DNA of 64,000 nucleotides, taken from Streptomyces sp. M41(2017) (lineage in GTDB: Bacteria; Actinomycetota; Actinomycetes; Streptomycetales; Streptomycetaceae). Under the pieces are notes generated by a model that worked only from the letters and a program-made list of their open reading frames with translations, was not told the DNA's origin and made no database searches. Of this stretch, positions 43,731 to 52,648 are shown piece by piece. The DNA lies in contig NZ_MWFK01000001.1 in assembly GCF_002078175.1 (NCBI RefSeq), forward strand, positions 1,798,001 through 1,862,000. The letters run 5' to 3'. The position numbers and the translations under genes were made by a program. Position 1 is the stretch's first letter; each line of letters begins with the position of its first letter.

Positions 43731-44861
43731 GTGAAGCTTCAGCGCATGAACCGGCGGGCCCTCACCCTCGGTGCTCTCGCCGTCTCCGGCGCCCTGGCCC
43801 TCACGGCGTGCGGCTCTGACGACACGGGCAAGAACGACGCGGGCGGCAGCTCGGCGCCGACCGCGGCCGCGGGCTCCATCAAGTGCGACGACGCCAAGGG
43901 CCAGCTGCAGGCGTCCGGCTCCTCCGCGCAGAAGAACGCGATCGACGCCTGGGTCAAGGCCTACACGGCCGCCTGCAAGGGCGTTCAGATCAACTACAAC
44001 CCGACGGGTTCGGGCGCCGGTGTCACGGCGTTCACCCAGGGCCAGACCGCGTTCGCCGGTTCGGACTCGGCGCTCAAGCCGGAAGAGGCCACGGCGGCCA
44101 AGAAGTCCTGTGACGGCAACAACGCGGTCGACCTGCCCATGGTCGGTGGCCCCATCGCCATCGGTTACAACCTCCCGGGTGTCGACAACCTCGTGCTGGA
44201 CGCCTCGACGATCTCCAAGATCTTCGACGGCAAGATCAAGACGTGGGACGACGAGGCGATCGCCAAGCTCAACCCCGACGCCAAGCTCCCCAGCACCAAG
44301 ATCCAGGCGTTCCACCGTTCGGACGAGTCCGGCACCACGGACAACTTCACCAAGTACCTCAAGGCCGTCTCCCCGTCGGACTGGAAGTACTCGGGCGGCA
44401 AGGCCTGGCAGGCGCAGGGCGGCCAGTCCGCTCAGGGTTCCTCCGGTCTCGCCCAGCAGGTGAAGCAGACCGCCGGCGCGATCTCGTACTTCGAGCTCTC
44501 CTACGCCGCCGACGGCATCAGCACCGTCGACCTGAAGACGGAGGCCGCCACCCCGGTCAAGGCCACCGTCGAGAACGCCACCAAGGCCATCTCCTCCGCC
44601 AAGGTCGCCGGCGTCGGCAACGACCTGGCCCTGGAGCTGAACTACAAGCCGACCGAGGAGGGCGCCTACCCGCTCACCCTGGTCACCTACGAGATCGTCT
44701 GCGAGAAGGGCAACAAGGCCGACACCCTGGCCGCCACGAAGTCCTTCCTCACCTACATCGCGAGCGAGGACGGCCAGAAGCAGCTCACCGCCGCCCAGTA
44801 CGCGCCGATCCCCGACGAGATCATCACCAAGGTCCGCTCGACCGTCGCGAACCTGAGCTGA
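43731..44861 (+). CDS. pstS: Phosphate-binding lipoprotein
   Basis: 376 aa from GTG 43731 (GGAAGGAA upstream). Signal peptide with lipobox LTACGS (Cys 27), then the phosphate-binding protein fold: LQASGSSAQKNAIDAW (TGSS-type loop), YNPTGSGAGVTAF, FAGSDSALKPEE, RSDESGTTDNFTKYL. It captures phosphate for PstCAB. The strong hairpin before pstC explains high PstS abundance relative to the permeases. Confidence 0.96.
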   Translation: MKLQRMNRRALTLGALAVSGALALTACGSDDTGKNDAGGSSAPTAAAGSIKCDDAKGQLQASGSSAQKNAIDAWVKAYTAACKGVQINYNPTGSGAGVTAFTQGQTAFAGSDSALKPEEATAAKKSCDGNNAVDLPMVGGPIAIGYNLPGVDNLVLDASTISKIFDGKIKTWDDEAIAKLNPDAKLPSTKIQAFHRSDESGTTDNFTKYLKAVSPSDWKYSGGKAWQAQGGQSAQGSSGLAQQVKQTAGAISYFELSYAADGISTVDLKTEAATPVKATVENATKAISSAKVAGVGNDLALELNYKPTEEGAYPLTLVTYEIVCEKGNKADTLAATKSFLTYIASEDGQKQLTAAQYAPIPDEIITKVRSTVANLS

Positions 44862-44868
44862 CCCGAGT

Positions 44869-44899
44869 GTGCGGCCCGCCTCACCGAGGCGGGCCGCAC
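44869..44899 (+). terminator. Attenuating hairpin between pstS and pstC
   Basis: Arms GTGCGGCCCGCCTC (44869-44882) and GAGGCGGGCCGCAC (44886-44899) with a 3-nt loop, 7 nt after the pstS stop. Likely partial terminator and RNA-stabilising structure. Confidence 0.85.
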
Positions 44900-44961
44900 C
44901 GTCCGGTGCACCGCCGCCTGGAGCCGCCACTCGACTCGGCTCCGCAGACCGGAGACTCCTG

Positions 44962-45969
44962 ATGGACATATCGACACAGAACACCGAAGCACCTCCTCCC
45001 ACCCCACCGCCTTCGACGATCGAGCAGAAGCGCGCGGCCCGTGGCGCCACCCGCCCCGGCGACCGTGTCTTCCTCGGTCTGTCCCGCGGGTCCGGCATCC
45101 TCCTCCTGGTGATCATGGCCGCCATCGCGGTCTTCCTCACCTACCGTGCCGCGATCGCGATCAGCAAGGACCACGCGAACTTCCTCACGACGTTCGAGTG
45201 GAACACCAACATCGAGCCGCCGGTCTTCGGCATCGCGGTGCTGGCCTTCGGCACGGTGGTCTCCGCGATCATCGCCATGGCCCTCGCGGTCCCGGTCGCC
45301 GTCGGCATCGCGCTGTTCATCACGCACTACGCGCCACGCAGGCTCGGCGGACCCATCGCGTACGTGATCGACCTGCTCGCCGCCGTCCCGTCCATCGTCT
45401 ACGGCCTCTGGGGCGCCCTCGTCCTGGTGCCGCACATGGGCGGCCTGTTCGGCTGGCTCGACCACTACTTCGGCTGGACCGGCATCTTCGAGTGGCAGGG
45501 CGGAGCGCCCCGCTCGATGCTCACCGTCGGTGTCCTGCTCGCCATCATGATCCTTCCGATCATCACCAACGTCAGCCGTGAGGTCTTCCGGCAGGCGCCG
45601 ATGATGATCCAGGAGGCGGCGCTCGCCCTCGGCGCCACCCGCTGGGAGGTCATCCGCATGTCGGTGCTGCCCTTCGGCCGCTCCGGCGTCATCTCCGCCT
45701 CGATGCTCGGCCTCGGCCGCGCGCTCGGCGAGACGATGGCCGTCGCCACCGTCCTCTCCCCGACCTTCGACATCAACGCCAGCCTGCTCGACCCGGGCGG
45801 CGGCACGTTCGCCCAGAACATCGCGAGCAAGTTCAGCGAGGCCACCCCGTTCGGCCAGGACGCCCTGATCGCCTCCGGTCTGGTCCTGTTCGTCATCACC
45901 CTGGTGGTCAACGGCGCGGCGCGCGTGATCATCAACCGCCGCAAGGAGTACTCGGGGGCCAACGCATGA
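44962..45969 (+). CDS. pstC: Phosphate ABC transporter permease PstC
   Basis: 335 aa, six transmembrane helices, with a ~35-residue hydrophilic start. The inner-membrane loop motif EAALALGATRWEVIRMSVLP (EAA-x3-G) contacts PstB. ATG 44962 follows GGAGACTCCTG. It overlaps pstA by 4 nt. Part of the high-affinity phosphate uptake system. Confidence 0.96.
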   Translation: MDISTQNTEAPPPTPPPSTIEQKRAARGATRPGDRVFLGLSRGSGILLLVIMAAIAVFLTYRAAIAISKDHANFLTTFEWNTNIEPPVFGIAVLAFGTVVSAIIAMALAVPVAVGIALFITHYAPRRLGGPIAYVIDLLAAVPSIVYGLWGALVLVPHMGGLFGWLDHYFGWTGIFEWQGGAPRSMLTVGVLLAIMILPIITNVSREVFRQAPMMIQEAALALGATRWEVIRMSVLPFGRSGVISASMLGLGRALGETMAVATVLSPTFDINASLLDPGGGTFAQNIASKFSEATPFGQDALIASGLVLFVITLVVNGAARVIINRRKEYSGANA

Positions 45970-47030
45970 GCAACGCACCCGTCACCGCACGCCACGCGAG
46001 CTCGCTGCGCGGCGGAAGGCTTCCCAAGTGGTCCCCCTGGGCCATCGCCGTCGGCGCCGTGGTCGTCGCCGTCGGGATCGGCCTCGGCGCCGGCCTCGAC
46101 AGCAGGGTCCAGTGGGGCCTGATCGCCGCGATCCTCTTCGTCCTCGGCACGTACGGCATCGCCGCCCGCGTCGAGGGCCGCCGTCAGGCCAAGGACCGCG
46201 TCGCCACCAGCCTGGTCTGGGTCTGCTTCATCGTCGCCGTCATCCCGCTGGCCTCCCTGATCTGGGAGACGGTCAAGCGCGGCGTGAAGGTCTTCGACGT
46301 CTACTTCCTGACGCACTCCATGGGTGTGGTCGCCGACACCGAGACCGGTGGCGGCATCTACCACGCGATCGTCGGCACCCTGGAGCAGGTCGCCATCGCG
46401 AGCCTGATCGCGGTGCCGGTGGGCGTGCTGACCGCGATCTACCTCGTCGAGTACGGACGCGGCAAGCTCGCCAAGGCCGTCACCTTCTTCGTCGACGTCA
46501 TGACGGGCGTCCCGTCGATCGTCGCCGGTCTGTTCATCCTCAGCTTCTGGATCCTGATCCTGGACATGGGCTACTCCGGCTTCGCCGGTTCGCTGGCCCT
46601 CGCGATCCTGATGATGCCCGTGGTGGTCCGTTCCACCGAGGAGATGCTGAAGCTCGTCCCGAACGAGCTGCGCGAGGCCTCCCTCGCCCTCGGCATCCCG
46701 AAGTGGCGCACCATCATCAAGGTGGTCCTGCCGACCTCCATCGGCGGAATCACGACGGGTGTCATGCTCGCCGTCGCGCGCATCACCGGTGAGACGGCCC
46801 CCGTACTGCTCCTGGTGTGGGGTACGAACTTCATCAACACCGACCCGTTCTCGGGCCCGCAGGCCTCGCTGCCGCTGTACATCTACCAGCAGTACGCGAA
46901 CAGCGCCGGCTCCGGCGCCGCCTACGACCGGGCCTGGGCGGCGGCACTCGCCCTCATCGCCTTCGTCATGATCCTCAACATGGGGGCGCGCGCCATCGCG
47001 CGGTGGAAAGCCCCCAAGGCGGGCCGCTGA
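45966..47030 (+). CDS. pstA: Phosphate ABC transporter permease PstA
   Basis: 354 aa, six to seven transmembrane helices; EASLALGIPKWRTIIKVVLP is the EAA loop. Preceded by the 4-nt overlap ATGA. Conserved MTGVPSIVAGLFILSFWIL and GETAPVLLLVWGTNF. Second subunit of the phosphate permease. Confidence 0.96.
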   Translation: MSNAPVTARHASSLRGGRLPKWSPWAIAVGAVVVAVGIGLGAGLDSRVQWGLIAAILFVLGTYGIAARVEGRRQAKDRVATSLVWVCFIVAVIPLASLIWETVKRGVKVFDVYFLTHSMGVVADTETGGGIYHAIVGTLEQVAIASLIAVPVGVLTAIYLVEYGRGKLAKAVTFFVDVMTGVPSIVAGLFILSFWILILDMGYSGFAGSLALAILMMPVVVRSTEEMLKLVPNELREASLALGIPKWRTIIKVVLPTSIGGITTGVMLAVARITGETAPVLLLVWGTNFINTDPFSGPQASLPLYIYQQYANSAGSGAAYDRAWAAALALIAFVMILNMGARAIARWKAPKAGR

Positions 47031-47078
47031 CGCGGCCATCAGCGACCCGAATCCTTTCGAAAGAAGCAGTGAACTGAC

Positions 47079-47855
47079 ATGGCCAAGCGAATCGACGTAA
47101 GCGGTCTGACCGCCTACTACAGCGCCCACAAGGCGATCGAAGACATCTCCATGACGGTCGAGCCCCGCTCGGTGACCGCCTTCATCGGCCCCTCCGGCTG
47201 CGGCAAGTCGACCTTCCTGCGCACCCTGAACCGCATGCACGAGGTCACCCCCGGTGGCCGCGTCGAGGGCAAGGTGCTGCTGGACGACGAGGACCTGTAC
47301 GGCAACGCGATCGACCCGGTCGCCGTGCGCCGCACCATCGGCATGGTGTTCCAGCGCCCCAACCCCTTCCCCACGATGTCGATCTTCGACAACGTGGCGG
47401 CGGGCCTGAAGCTCAACGGCTCCTACAAGAAGTCCGAGCTGAGCGACATCGTCGAGAAGTCCCTCAAGGGCGCGAACCTCTGGAACGAGGTCAAGGACCG
47501 GCTGAACAAGCCCGGCTCCGGCCTCTCCGGCGGTCAGCAGCAGCGCCTGTGCATCGCGCGGGCCATCGCCGTGGAGCCGCAGGTCCTCCTCATGGACGAG
47601 CCCTGCTCGGCCCTGGACCCGATCTCCACCCTCGCCATCGAGGACCTGATCGGTGAGCTGAAGGAGCGCTTCACGATCGTCATCGTGACGCACAACATGC
47701 AGCAGGCCGCCCGCGTCTCCGACCGCACGGCGTTCTTCAACCTGTCCGCGGTCGGCCAGCCCGGCCGCCTCATCGAGATAGACGACACGGAGCGGATCTT
47801 CTCCAACCCGTCCGTCCAGGCCACGGAGGACTACATCTCCGGTCGCTTCGGCTAG
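47079..47855 (+). CDS. pstB: Phosphate ABC transporter ATPase PstB
   Basis: 258 aa. Walker [10 protein letters not shown], signature [14 protein letters not shown], Walker [17 protein letters not shown], switch His in [14 protein letters not shown], and the PstB hallmark [19 protein letters not shown]. It starts 48 nt after pstA. Ends the operon; a hairpin follows at 47918. Confidence 0.97.
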   Translation: MAKRIDVSGLTAYYSAHKAIEDISMTVEPRSVTAFIGPSGCGKSTFLRTLNRMHEVTPGGRVEGKVLLDDEDLYGNAIDPVAVRRTIGMVFQRPNPFPTMSIFDNVAAGLKLNGSYKKSELSDIVEKSLKGANLWNEVKDRLNKPGSGLSGGQQQRLCIARAIAVEPQVLLMDEPCSALDPISTLAIEDLIGELKERFTIVIVTHNMQQAARVSDRTAFFNLSAVGQPGRLIEIDDTERIFSNPSVQATEDYISGRFG

Positions 47856-47917
47856 ACCGGACCTCCTCCTCGAACCCCTCGCGGTGCTGCATGGCGGTGC
47901 CACCGCGAGGACGAAAA

Positions 47918-47948
47918 GGGCCCGCCCCTGGCTCCCGGGGGCGGGCCC
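47918..47948. terminator. Terminator in the pstB-pit convergent gap
   Basis: GGGCCCGCCCC (47918-47928) and GGGGCGGGCCC (47938-47948), with AAAA just before the left arm, so it is a U-tract terminator for leftward RNA and a hairpin terminator for pstB. Confidence 0.85.
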
Positions 47949-47988
47949 ACTCGTTTACGCATCGGCGCGCCCCGCAGGACCATGCCGG

Positions 47989-48258
47989 CCCGCCCGTCAC
48001 TTGAGGACAGCCCGTCCAGACCGGAAACGGGTCCCGGAACGCGGCCCCCTATCAGCCCGCCCGTCACTTGAGGACAAGCCCGTGTCCAGACCGGAAACGG
48101 GTCCGGAACGCAGCCCTTTTCAGCCCGTCCGGCGTTTGAGGACGAGGCCGTCCAGACCGGAAACGGGTCCGGAACGCAGCCCCCTTCCAGCCCGCCCGGC
48201 GTTTGAGGACGAGGCCGTCCAGGCCGAAGGGGGGTCCGGGGGCGCAGCCCTCGGGGAC
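47989..48258. repeat. Four tandem copies of a ~66-bp Streptomyces intergenic repeat
   Basis: Each unit runs CCCG(C/T)CCG followed by CACTTGAGGAC or GCGTTTGAGGAC, then GTCCAGACCGGAAACGGGTC and GGAACGCAGCC. Copies start near 47989, 48057, 48124 and 48191; the fourth diverges at its end. The TTTGAGGACGAGGCCGTCC core is widespread between Streptomyces genes. It fills the pstB-pit gap. Confidence 0.85.
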
Positions 48259-48359
48259 GGGAAGGGAAGGGGCGGAGGGGGCGAAACCAAAGGGCCCGGC
48301 CCCGGAGGAAACCCCCGACGACCGGACCCTGGAAGAGAAGAGCGGGACTCCGCGCCCCG

Positions 48360-49358
48360 CTAGAGAACCGCGACGTTCACGATCCAGAAGCTCAGCGCGG
48401 CCACGAGCGCCGCCGCCGGCATGGTGATGAACCAGCCGAGGACGATGTTCTTGGCGACACCCCACCGCACGGCCTTCACCCGCTTCGTAGCCCCCACACC
48501 CATGATCGCGGACGTGATCACATGCGTCGTGGAGATCGGCGCCTTGAAGATGTACGCCGTGGCGAACATGATCGACGCACCGGTCGTCTCCGCGGCGAAC
48601 CCCTGCGGCGGATCGAGCTCGATGATCTTCCGCCCGAGCGTCCGCATGATGCGCCAGCCACCGGCGTACGTCCCCAGCGACAGCATCATCGCGCAGACGA
48701 GCTTCACCCAGACCGGGATCGGGTCGCCGGGACCCTGCACATCGGCGATGACCAGCGCCATCACGACGATGCCCATCGTCTTCTGGGCGTCCTGAAGACC
48801 GTGTCCGAGTGCCATGCCGGCCGCCGAGACGGTCTGCGCGATACGGAAGCCGCGCTTGGCCTTGTGCGGGTTGGCGCGCCGGAACAGCCACATGATCGCG
48901 GCCATCACCAGATAGCCGGCGAGCAGACCGACCACCGGCGAGAGGAACATCGGAATGATGATCTTGTCGAGCACGCCGTTCCAGTAGACCGTCGTGCCGC
49001 CGGCCAGCGCCGCGCCGACCATGCCGCCGAACAGGGCGTGCGAGGACGACGAGGGCAGGCCGAAGTACCAGGTGATCAGGTTCCAGGTGATCGCGCCGAC
49101 GAGAGCGGCGAAGAGGATGCCCATCCCCTTCGAGCCCTCCGGCGTCTGGATCAGCCCCTCACTGACGGTCTTGGCGACCCCGCTGCCGAGGAAGGCACCG
49201 GCGAGGTTCATCACCGCGGCCATGGCGAGCGCGGCCCGCGGCGTCAGGGCACGCGTGGACACGGACGTGGCGATGGCGTTCGCCGAGTCGTGAAAACCGT
49301 TCGTGTACGTGAATCCGAGCGCGACCCCGATGGTCACGATCAAAGCAAAGGTGTCCAT
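48360..49358 (-). CDS. pit: Inorganic phosphate transporter (Pit family)
   Basis: 332 aa with about ten transmembrane helices. The family motifs GFTYTNGFHDSANAIATSVS (N-terminal) and the C-terminal repeat GASIMFATAYIFKAPISTTH mark the PiT fold. Low-affinity phosphate-metal symport. It forms an operon with the upstream PhoU-like gene (8-nt gap). In S. coelicolor the equivalent is called pitH1, which I recall from synteny. Confidence 0.95.
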   Translation of the reverse strand: MDTFALIVTIGVALGFTYTNGFHDSANAIATSVSTRALTPRAALAMAAVMNLAGAFLGSGVAKTVSEGLIQTPEGSKGMGILFAALVGAITWNLITWYFGLPSSSSHALFGGMVGAALAGGTTVYWNGVLDKIIIPMFLSPVVGLLAGYLVMAAIMWLFRRANPHKAKRGFRIAQTVSAAGMALGHGLQDAQKTMGIVVMALVIADVQGPGDPIPVWVKLVCAMMLSLGTYAGGWRIMRTLGRKIIELDPPQGFAAETTGASIMFATAYIFKAPISTTHVITSAIMGVGATKRVKAVRWGVAKNIVLGWFITMPAAALVAALSFWIVNVAVL

Positions 49359-49365
49359 GAACGGG

Positions 49366-49986
49366 TCAGGACTCCTTGACGGCGATGGTCTCCACCGTGT
49401 TCGCCACGTGCTCGAACGCGTCGGCCGCTTCCTCCAGCACGTCCACGATCTGCTTGAGCTTCAGCACCTCGATGGCGTCGTACTTGCCGTTGAAGAGGTG
49501 GGCCAGCAGCTTGCGGTGGATCTGGTCGGCCTGGTTCTCCAGACGGTTGACCTCGATCCAGTACTCGGTGAGGTTGTCCATGGTCCGCAGGTTCGGCATG
49601 GCCTCCGCGGTCAGCTCCGCGGCCCGCGCCAGCACCTCGATCTGCTGCTCGACACCCTTGGGCAGCTCCTCGACCTGGTACAGGACGACCAGGTCGACGG
49701 CCTCCTCCATGAAGTCCATGATGTCGTCGAGGCAGGACGCCAGGTTGTAGATGTCCTCGCGGTCGAACGGCGTGATGAACGAGGAGTTCAGCTGGTGGAA
49801 GATCGCGTGTGTCGCATCGTCACCGGCGTGTTCGGCGGCCCGCATACGCTCTGCGATCTCGGCCCGGGCGGAGGTGTCCGCGCCGAGCAGTTCCATCAGG
49901 AGTTTCGAGCCCGTGACGATGTTGTCCGCGGATGCGGAGAACATGTCGTAGAAGCTCGTCTCCCTGGGGGTCAGACGAAAGCGCAC
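49366..49986 (-). CDS. PhoU-like DUF47 protein (Pit accessory)
   Basis: 206 aa, all-helical, of the DUF47 family (PF01865). It carries the acidic metal-binding motifs of PhoU-like proteins: EHAGDDATHAIFHQLNSSFI, PFDREDIYNLASCLDDIMDF and NRLENQADQIHRKLLAHLF. It commonly accompanies Pit transporters and modulates their activity. GTG 49986 with GAGGA upstream. It starts the operon read toward pit. Confidence 0.92.
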   Translation of the reverse strand: MRFRLTPRETSFYDMFSASADNIVTGSKLLMELLGADTSARAEIAERMRAAEHAGDDATHAIFHQLNSSFITPFDREDIYNLASCLDDIMDFMEEAVDLVVLYQVEELPKGVEQQIEVLARAAELTAEAMPNLRTMDNLTEYWIEVNRLENQADQIHRKLLAHLFNGKYDAIEVLKLKQIVDVLEEAADAFEHVANTVETIAVKES

Positions 49987-50152
49987 GTTGGGGTCCTCGG
50001 GGTGCTTCGGTTCGGTCAGGCTGATGCTAGGCGCATCATCCGGCCACGGCTAATGGGCCGTCCCCCAGTGTCGCCCATCGGGCAGAGTGATCAGCACAGG
50101 GTCCGGTACCGGCTTCTGGCAAGGGCCCTATACCCGGCAAAGTTCGATACCA

Positions 50153-50171
50153 TATACCCACCAGGGGTATA
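50153..50171 (+). promoter_or_regulatory. CsoR operator candidate
   Basis: TATACCC-ACCAG-GGGTATA perfect inverted repeat upstream of csoR, of the kind CsoR binds in other actinobacteria, with a related half-site CTATACCCGG at 50129-50137. It lies 120 nt upstream of the gene. Confidence 0.75.
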
Positions 50172-50291
50172 CGTACAGGGCTTAACAGACGAGATTCGGC
50201 CAGGCTTTCCGGCCGGATCACGACCGGCATCCGGGACAGTCCCCGGGCAGGCCCCTGACAAAACCGCCGAGCGGACCAACAGGAGGACGCG

Positions 50292-50648
50292 ATGACGAGC
50301 ACCGAGGCCGGCGCGACCGCGCCCTCCGGCGAAGGACACGAGGTCGTGACCGATCACGACCGCGGCATCCACGGCTACCACCAGCAGAAAGACGAGCACC
50401 TGAAGCGGCTGCGCCGGATCGAGGGGCAGATCCGCGGGCTCCAGCGGATGGTCGACGAGGACGTCTACTGCATCGACATACTCACCCAGGTCTCCGCCTC
50501 CACGAAGGCCCTGCAGTCCTTCGCCCTCCAGCTCCTGGAGGAACACCTGCGGCACTGCGTCGCGGACGCGGCCCTCAAGGGCGGCGACGAGATCGACGCG
50601 AAGGTCGAGGAAGCGACGAAGGCGATCGGCCGCCTGCTCCGCACCTGA
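50292..50648 (+). CDS. csoR: CsoR, copper-sensing repressor
   Basis: 118 aa, the four-helix DUF156 fold (KRLRRIEGQIRGLQRMVDED). Ligand pattern Cys60-x24-His85-x3-Cys89 matches the Cu(I)-binding C-H-C set of Streptomyces CsoR. ATG 50292 has AGGAGG. Copper loss of DNA binding releases export genes; no CopA or chaperone is adjacent, so it acts on unlinked genes and probably on itself. An acidic N-terminal tail with His precedes the core. Confidence 0.93.
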   Translation: MTSTEAGATAPSGEGHEVVTDHDRGIHGYHQQKDEHLKRLRRIEGQIRGLQRMVDEDVYCIDILTQVSASTKALQSFALQLLEEHLRHCVADAALKGGDEIDAKVEEATKAIGRLLRT

Positions 50649-50775
50649 GAGATGTGACGCACGCGACGCGGGGGATGTATGTGACATCCCCGACCTATGT
50701 GACGTTCCGGACCCGGACCGGGACGCAGAGTCGACGCGACACCAGGGCCCCGCGTCCGGAACACGTGCGACAGGA

Positions 50776-50880
50776 CGGGACGCCGAGCGCCCGAACCGGA
50801 ACTCCGCACGCGGGTTTCGAGTGCCTGGACCGGACCTCCGGAGGACGGGACGCGAGCGCCCGAACCGGAACTCCGCACGA
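50776..50880. repeat. Two direct repeats downstream of csoR
   Basis: GACGGGACG, then GAGCGCCCGAACCGGAACTC with CGCACG, appears at about 50776 and 50848. The 50649-50931 gap holds no gene I can support. Confidence 0.6.
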
Positions 50881-50931
50881 TCGGACGGAACAGGACGCCT
50901 GCTCCGCGGCGCCCGCCCTCAGAACCGGGCG

Positions 50932-51117
50932 CTAGTCCCCCGTGCCGCGCGGACGGGCGCGTTCTTCGGCCACTTTCAGCACCTCGTCGATGCTCTCCAG
51001 GCTGAGCCGGTCCTCATCGGCGGCCGAGGCCGCGATGATCAGGTCACCGCACAACTCGATCTCGGCGAGGGCCACGTGGTCCTGAACTGCCGTACCGCCG
51101 ACCGGAGCCACGTGCAT
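50932..51117 (-). CDS. Small conserved hypothetical protein, 61 aa
   Basis: MHVAPVGGTAVQDHVALAEI begins the protein, which continues ELCGDLIIAASAADED and ends basic. ATG 51117 has AGGAAGAGGTG at 7 nt spacing. I recall this protein as conserved among Streptomyces without assigned function; one Cys, no membrane segment. It converges on csoR. Confidence 0.75.
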   Translation of the reverse strand: MHVAPVGGTAVQDHVALAEIELCGDLIIAASAADEDRLSLESIDEVLKVAEERARPRGTGD

Positions 51118-51250
51118 CACCTCTTCCTGCCGTCACCGACTTCCTAGAGTAGGGAGCGGCCTACACACCGCGCATGGCACGGAAGGGCCATTTCCGGCCC
51201 TCCGGTGAAGCTACGGCTCCGGATGCTCTTGCCCATTCCGCCGGAACCCA

Positions 51251-52081
51251 CTACTCCGCGATCTTCCCGGCGTAGATGTCCGTGGAATGCGGCAGCCGTA
51301 CGTCCGCGGCGGCACCGAAGTCGTAGAGCAGGGTCGTCGAGGCGACGTCGACGGTGCCCTTCTTCTGGTCGTTGACGAAACTGAACCGGTGCCGGACCTT
51401 GCGCAGCCGCCCCTGGTCGTCGAGGTAGGCGTCGAACGGCACGGCGGTGGTGGCGAACCCTTTCGCCGCCGCGTTCAGCGCGGGACGCTGCCCGGTGGAC
51501 GCACCCCGCGCGGCCACCAGCAGATCGGCGGTCCCGCGGTAGTGCCGCACCGAGGTACCGGCCACCTCGGTCCGGCCCACGTACGTGGCCGTCCGCGCGC
51601 CGCGCAGCAGTTCGGCCGCGGCGTACGGGTCGGTGGCACCGCCGGTGACCAGGTTCCCGTCCGAGAGACCGGCGGTGTCCACCCGGACCCACTTGTCGGC
51701 GGGCACACCGGCGCCCCGGTTCTTCATGAACAGCGCACCCGGGGCGAGCAGCTCGGTGATCGGCCGGTGCTCGTCGGCCCCGGCGGGGTCCTCGGGCAGC
51801 AGCACCTTCAGCCGACCGGTCTGCTTCCGGAAGTCGTAGACGCCCTGTCCGCGAATGGTGACCCGGGTGCCGCCGGTCGCCATCTCCATGGACGTGGTGG
51901 CCTTGGCACTGCCCGCGCCTTCCAGCGCGCCGGCCGCCTGGCGCAGCGTCCCCACGGTGTCGGCGCCGGTGCCGACGTCCTCGGCGGCGGCCCCGCCGCC
52001 CGAGCACCCGGTTCCGCAGACCACGAGTCCCGCCATGACGAGCGCCATCGCGGTCGCCCGTCCCTCCTGCTGCGCCACCAT
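51251..52081 (-). CDS. Lipoprotein (LppX/LprG-like fold possible)
   Basis: 276 aa. Lipobox near residue 26 (VVCGTGCSGG). The remainder is a beta-rich exported domain: TRVTIRGQGVYDFRKQTGRL, then TYVGRTEVAGTSVRHYRGTA and FDAYLDDQGRLRKVRHRFSF. This resembles lipid-carrier lipoproteins of actinobacteria (LppX/LprAFG), but the match is by general pattern only. Monocistronic. Confidence 0.75.
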   Translation of the reverse strand: MVAQQEGRATAMALVMAGLVVCGTGCSGGGAAAEDVGTGADTVGTLRQAAGALEGAGSAKATTSMEMATGGTRVTIRGQGVYDFRKQTGRLKVLLPEDPAGADEHRPITELLAPGALFMKNRGAGVPADKWVRVDTAGLSDGNLVTGGATDPYAAAELLRGARTATYVGRTEVAGTSVRHYRGTADLLVAARGASTGQRPALNAAAKGFATTAVPFDAYLDDQGRLRKVRHRFSFVNDQKKGTVDVASTTLLYDFGAAADVRLPHSTDIYAGKIAE

Positions 52082-52200
52082 CGTCCGCCGACCCCCAGCC
52101 GGTCCGTCCCGGGCCTCCCTGTCCTCCCGCTTAACGACGGGTGGGGGCGGTCGTCACGCGGGCAGGAGTCCGTTCACTTGCCTTGGGTAACGTTGTCGGT

Positions 52201-52371
52201 GTGGAGCAGCAGGACATCACCGACCCGGTATCAGAGCACCGAGCGACCACCGTCGAGCAAGGTCCCTTCTGTCTGGCCCGCTGCACCTGCGGCTGGCGGG
52301 GCCCGGCCCGCCGCGCGAGAAGCCAGGCCCGCGCCGACGGCGCGGCCCACGCGACGGGCGACACCCCCTGA
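52201..52371 (+). CDS. Small Cys-containing protein, 56 aa
   Basis: GTG 52201 begins VEQQDITDPVSEHRATTVEQ, with GPFCLARCTCGWRGPARR after it: three Cys in C-x3-C-x-C arrangement, a possible metal site. TAACGT (52188-52193) ends 7 nt before the GTG, giving a leaderless transcript. Conserved in my memory of Streptomyces genomes; function unknown. Confidence 0.7.
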   Translation: MEQQDITDPVSEHRATTVEQGPFCLARCTCGWRGPARRARSQARADGAAHATGDTP

Positions 52372-52419
52372 GGACGTGACTCCCCCTGAGGAACGCGACG
52401 CCCCCTGAGGGGCGCTCGT
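52361..52419. repeat. Three 19-20-bp direct repeats
   Basis: CCCCCTGAGG followed by CGTGAC-like or CGCGACG recurs three times, the first overlapping the stop of the 56-aa gene. The final copy CCCCCTGAGGGG can fold back. Confidence 0.6.
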
Positions 52420-52515
52420 CCTCCCTTCCCCCGTCTCCCTCTCCCCCACCGGCCTCCTGTTCCTCCCCCCCCTTCCTCTCCCTCCCCTCCCTTTCCGCCT
52501 TTCGCTCCCCCTTCG
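52419..52515 (+). other. 97-nt pyrimidine-rich tract
   Basis: About 90 percent C/T on the + strand (GTCCTCCCTTCCCCCG to CTTTCGCTCCCCCTT). Contains no gene. The rest of the gap to 52648 is plain upstream sequence of the flavoprotein gene. Confidence 0.7.
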
Positions 52516-52648
52516 TGACCACCCCGCCGTTCCCCTCACGGTGCGCGCGTGCTGGGATGCGGGAGCTGTAGCGGTTTCGCGACGTTCGGACGTGGAACCT
52601 GCGGGCCCGGGGGCCCGTCTCGTTCCACGGAACCCAGGGGAGGCGCAC

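Noticed and set aside
45465..47903. 812-aa minus-strand open frame opposite pstC-pstB
   Set aside because: Antisense shadow; the pst genes on the + strand are unmistakable.
47989..48258. CRISPR array
   Set aside because: Units are contiguous ~66-bp near-identical copies with no unique spacers and no cas genes.
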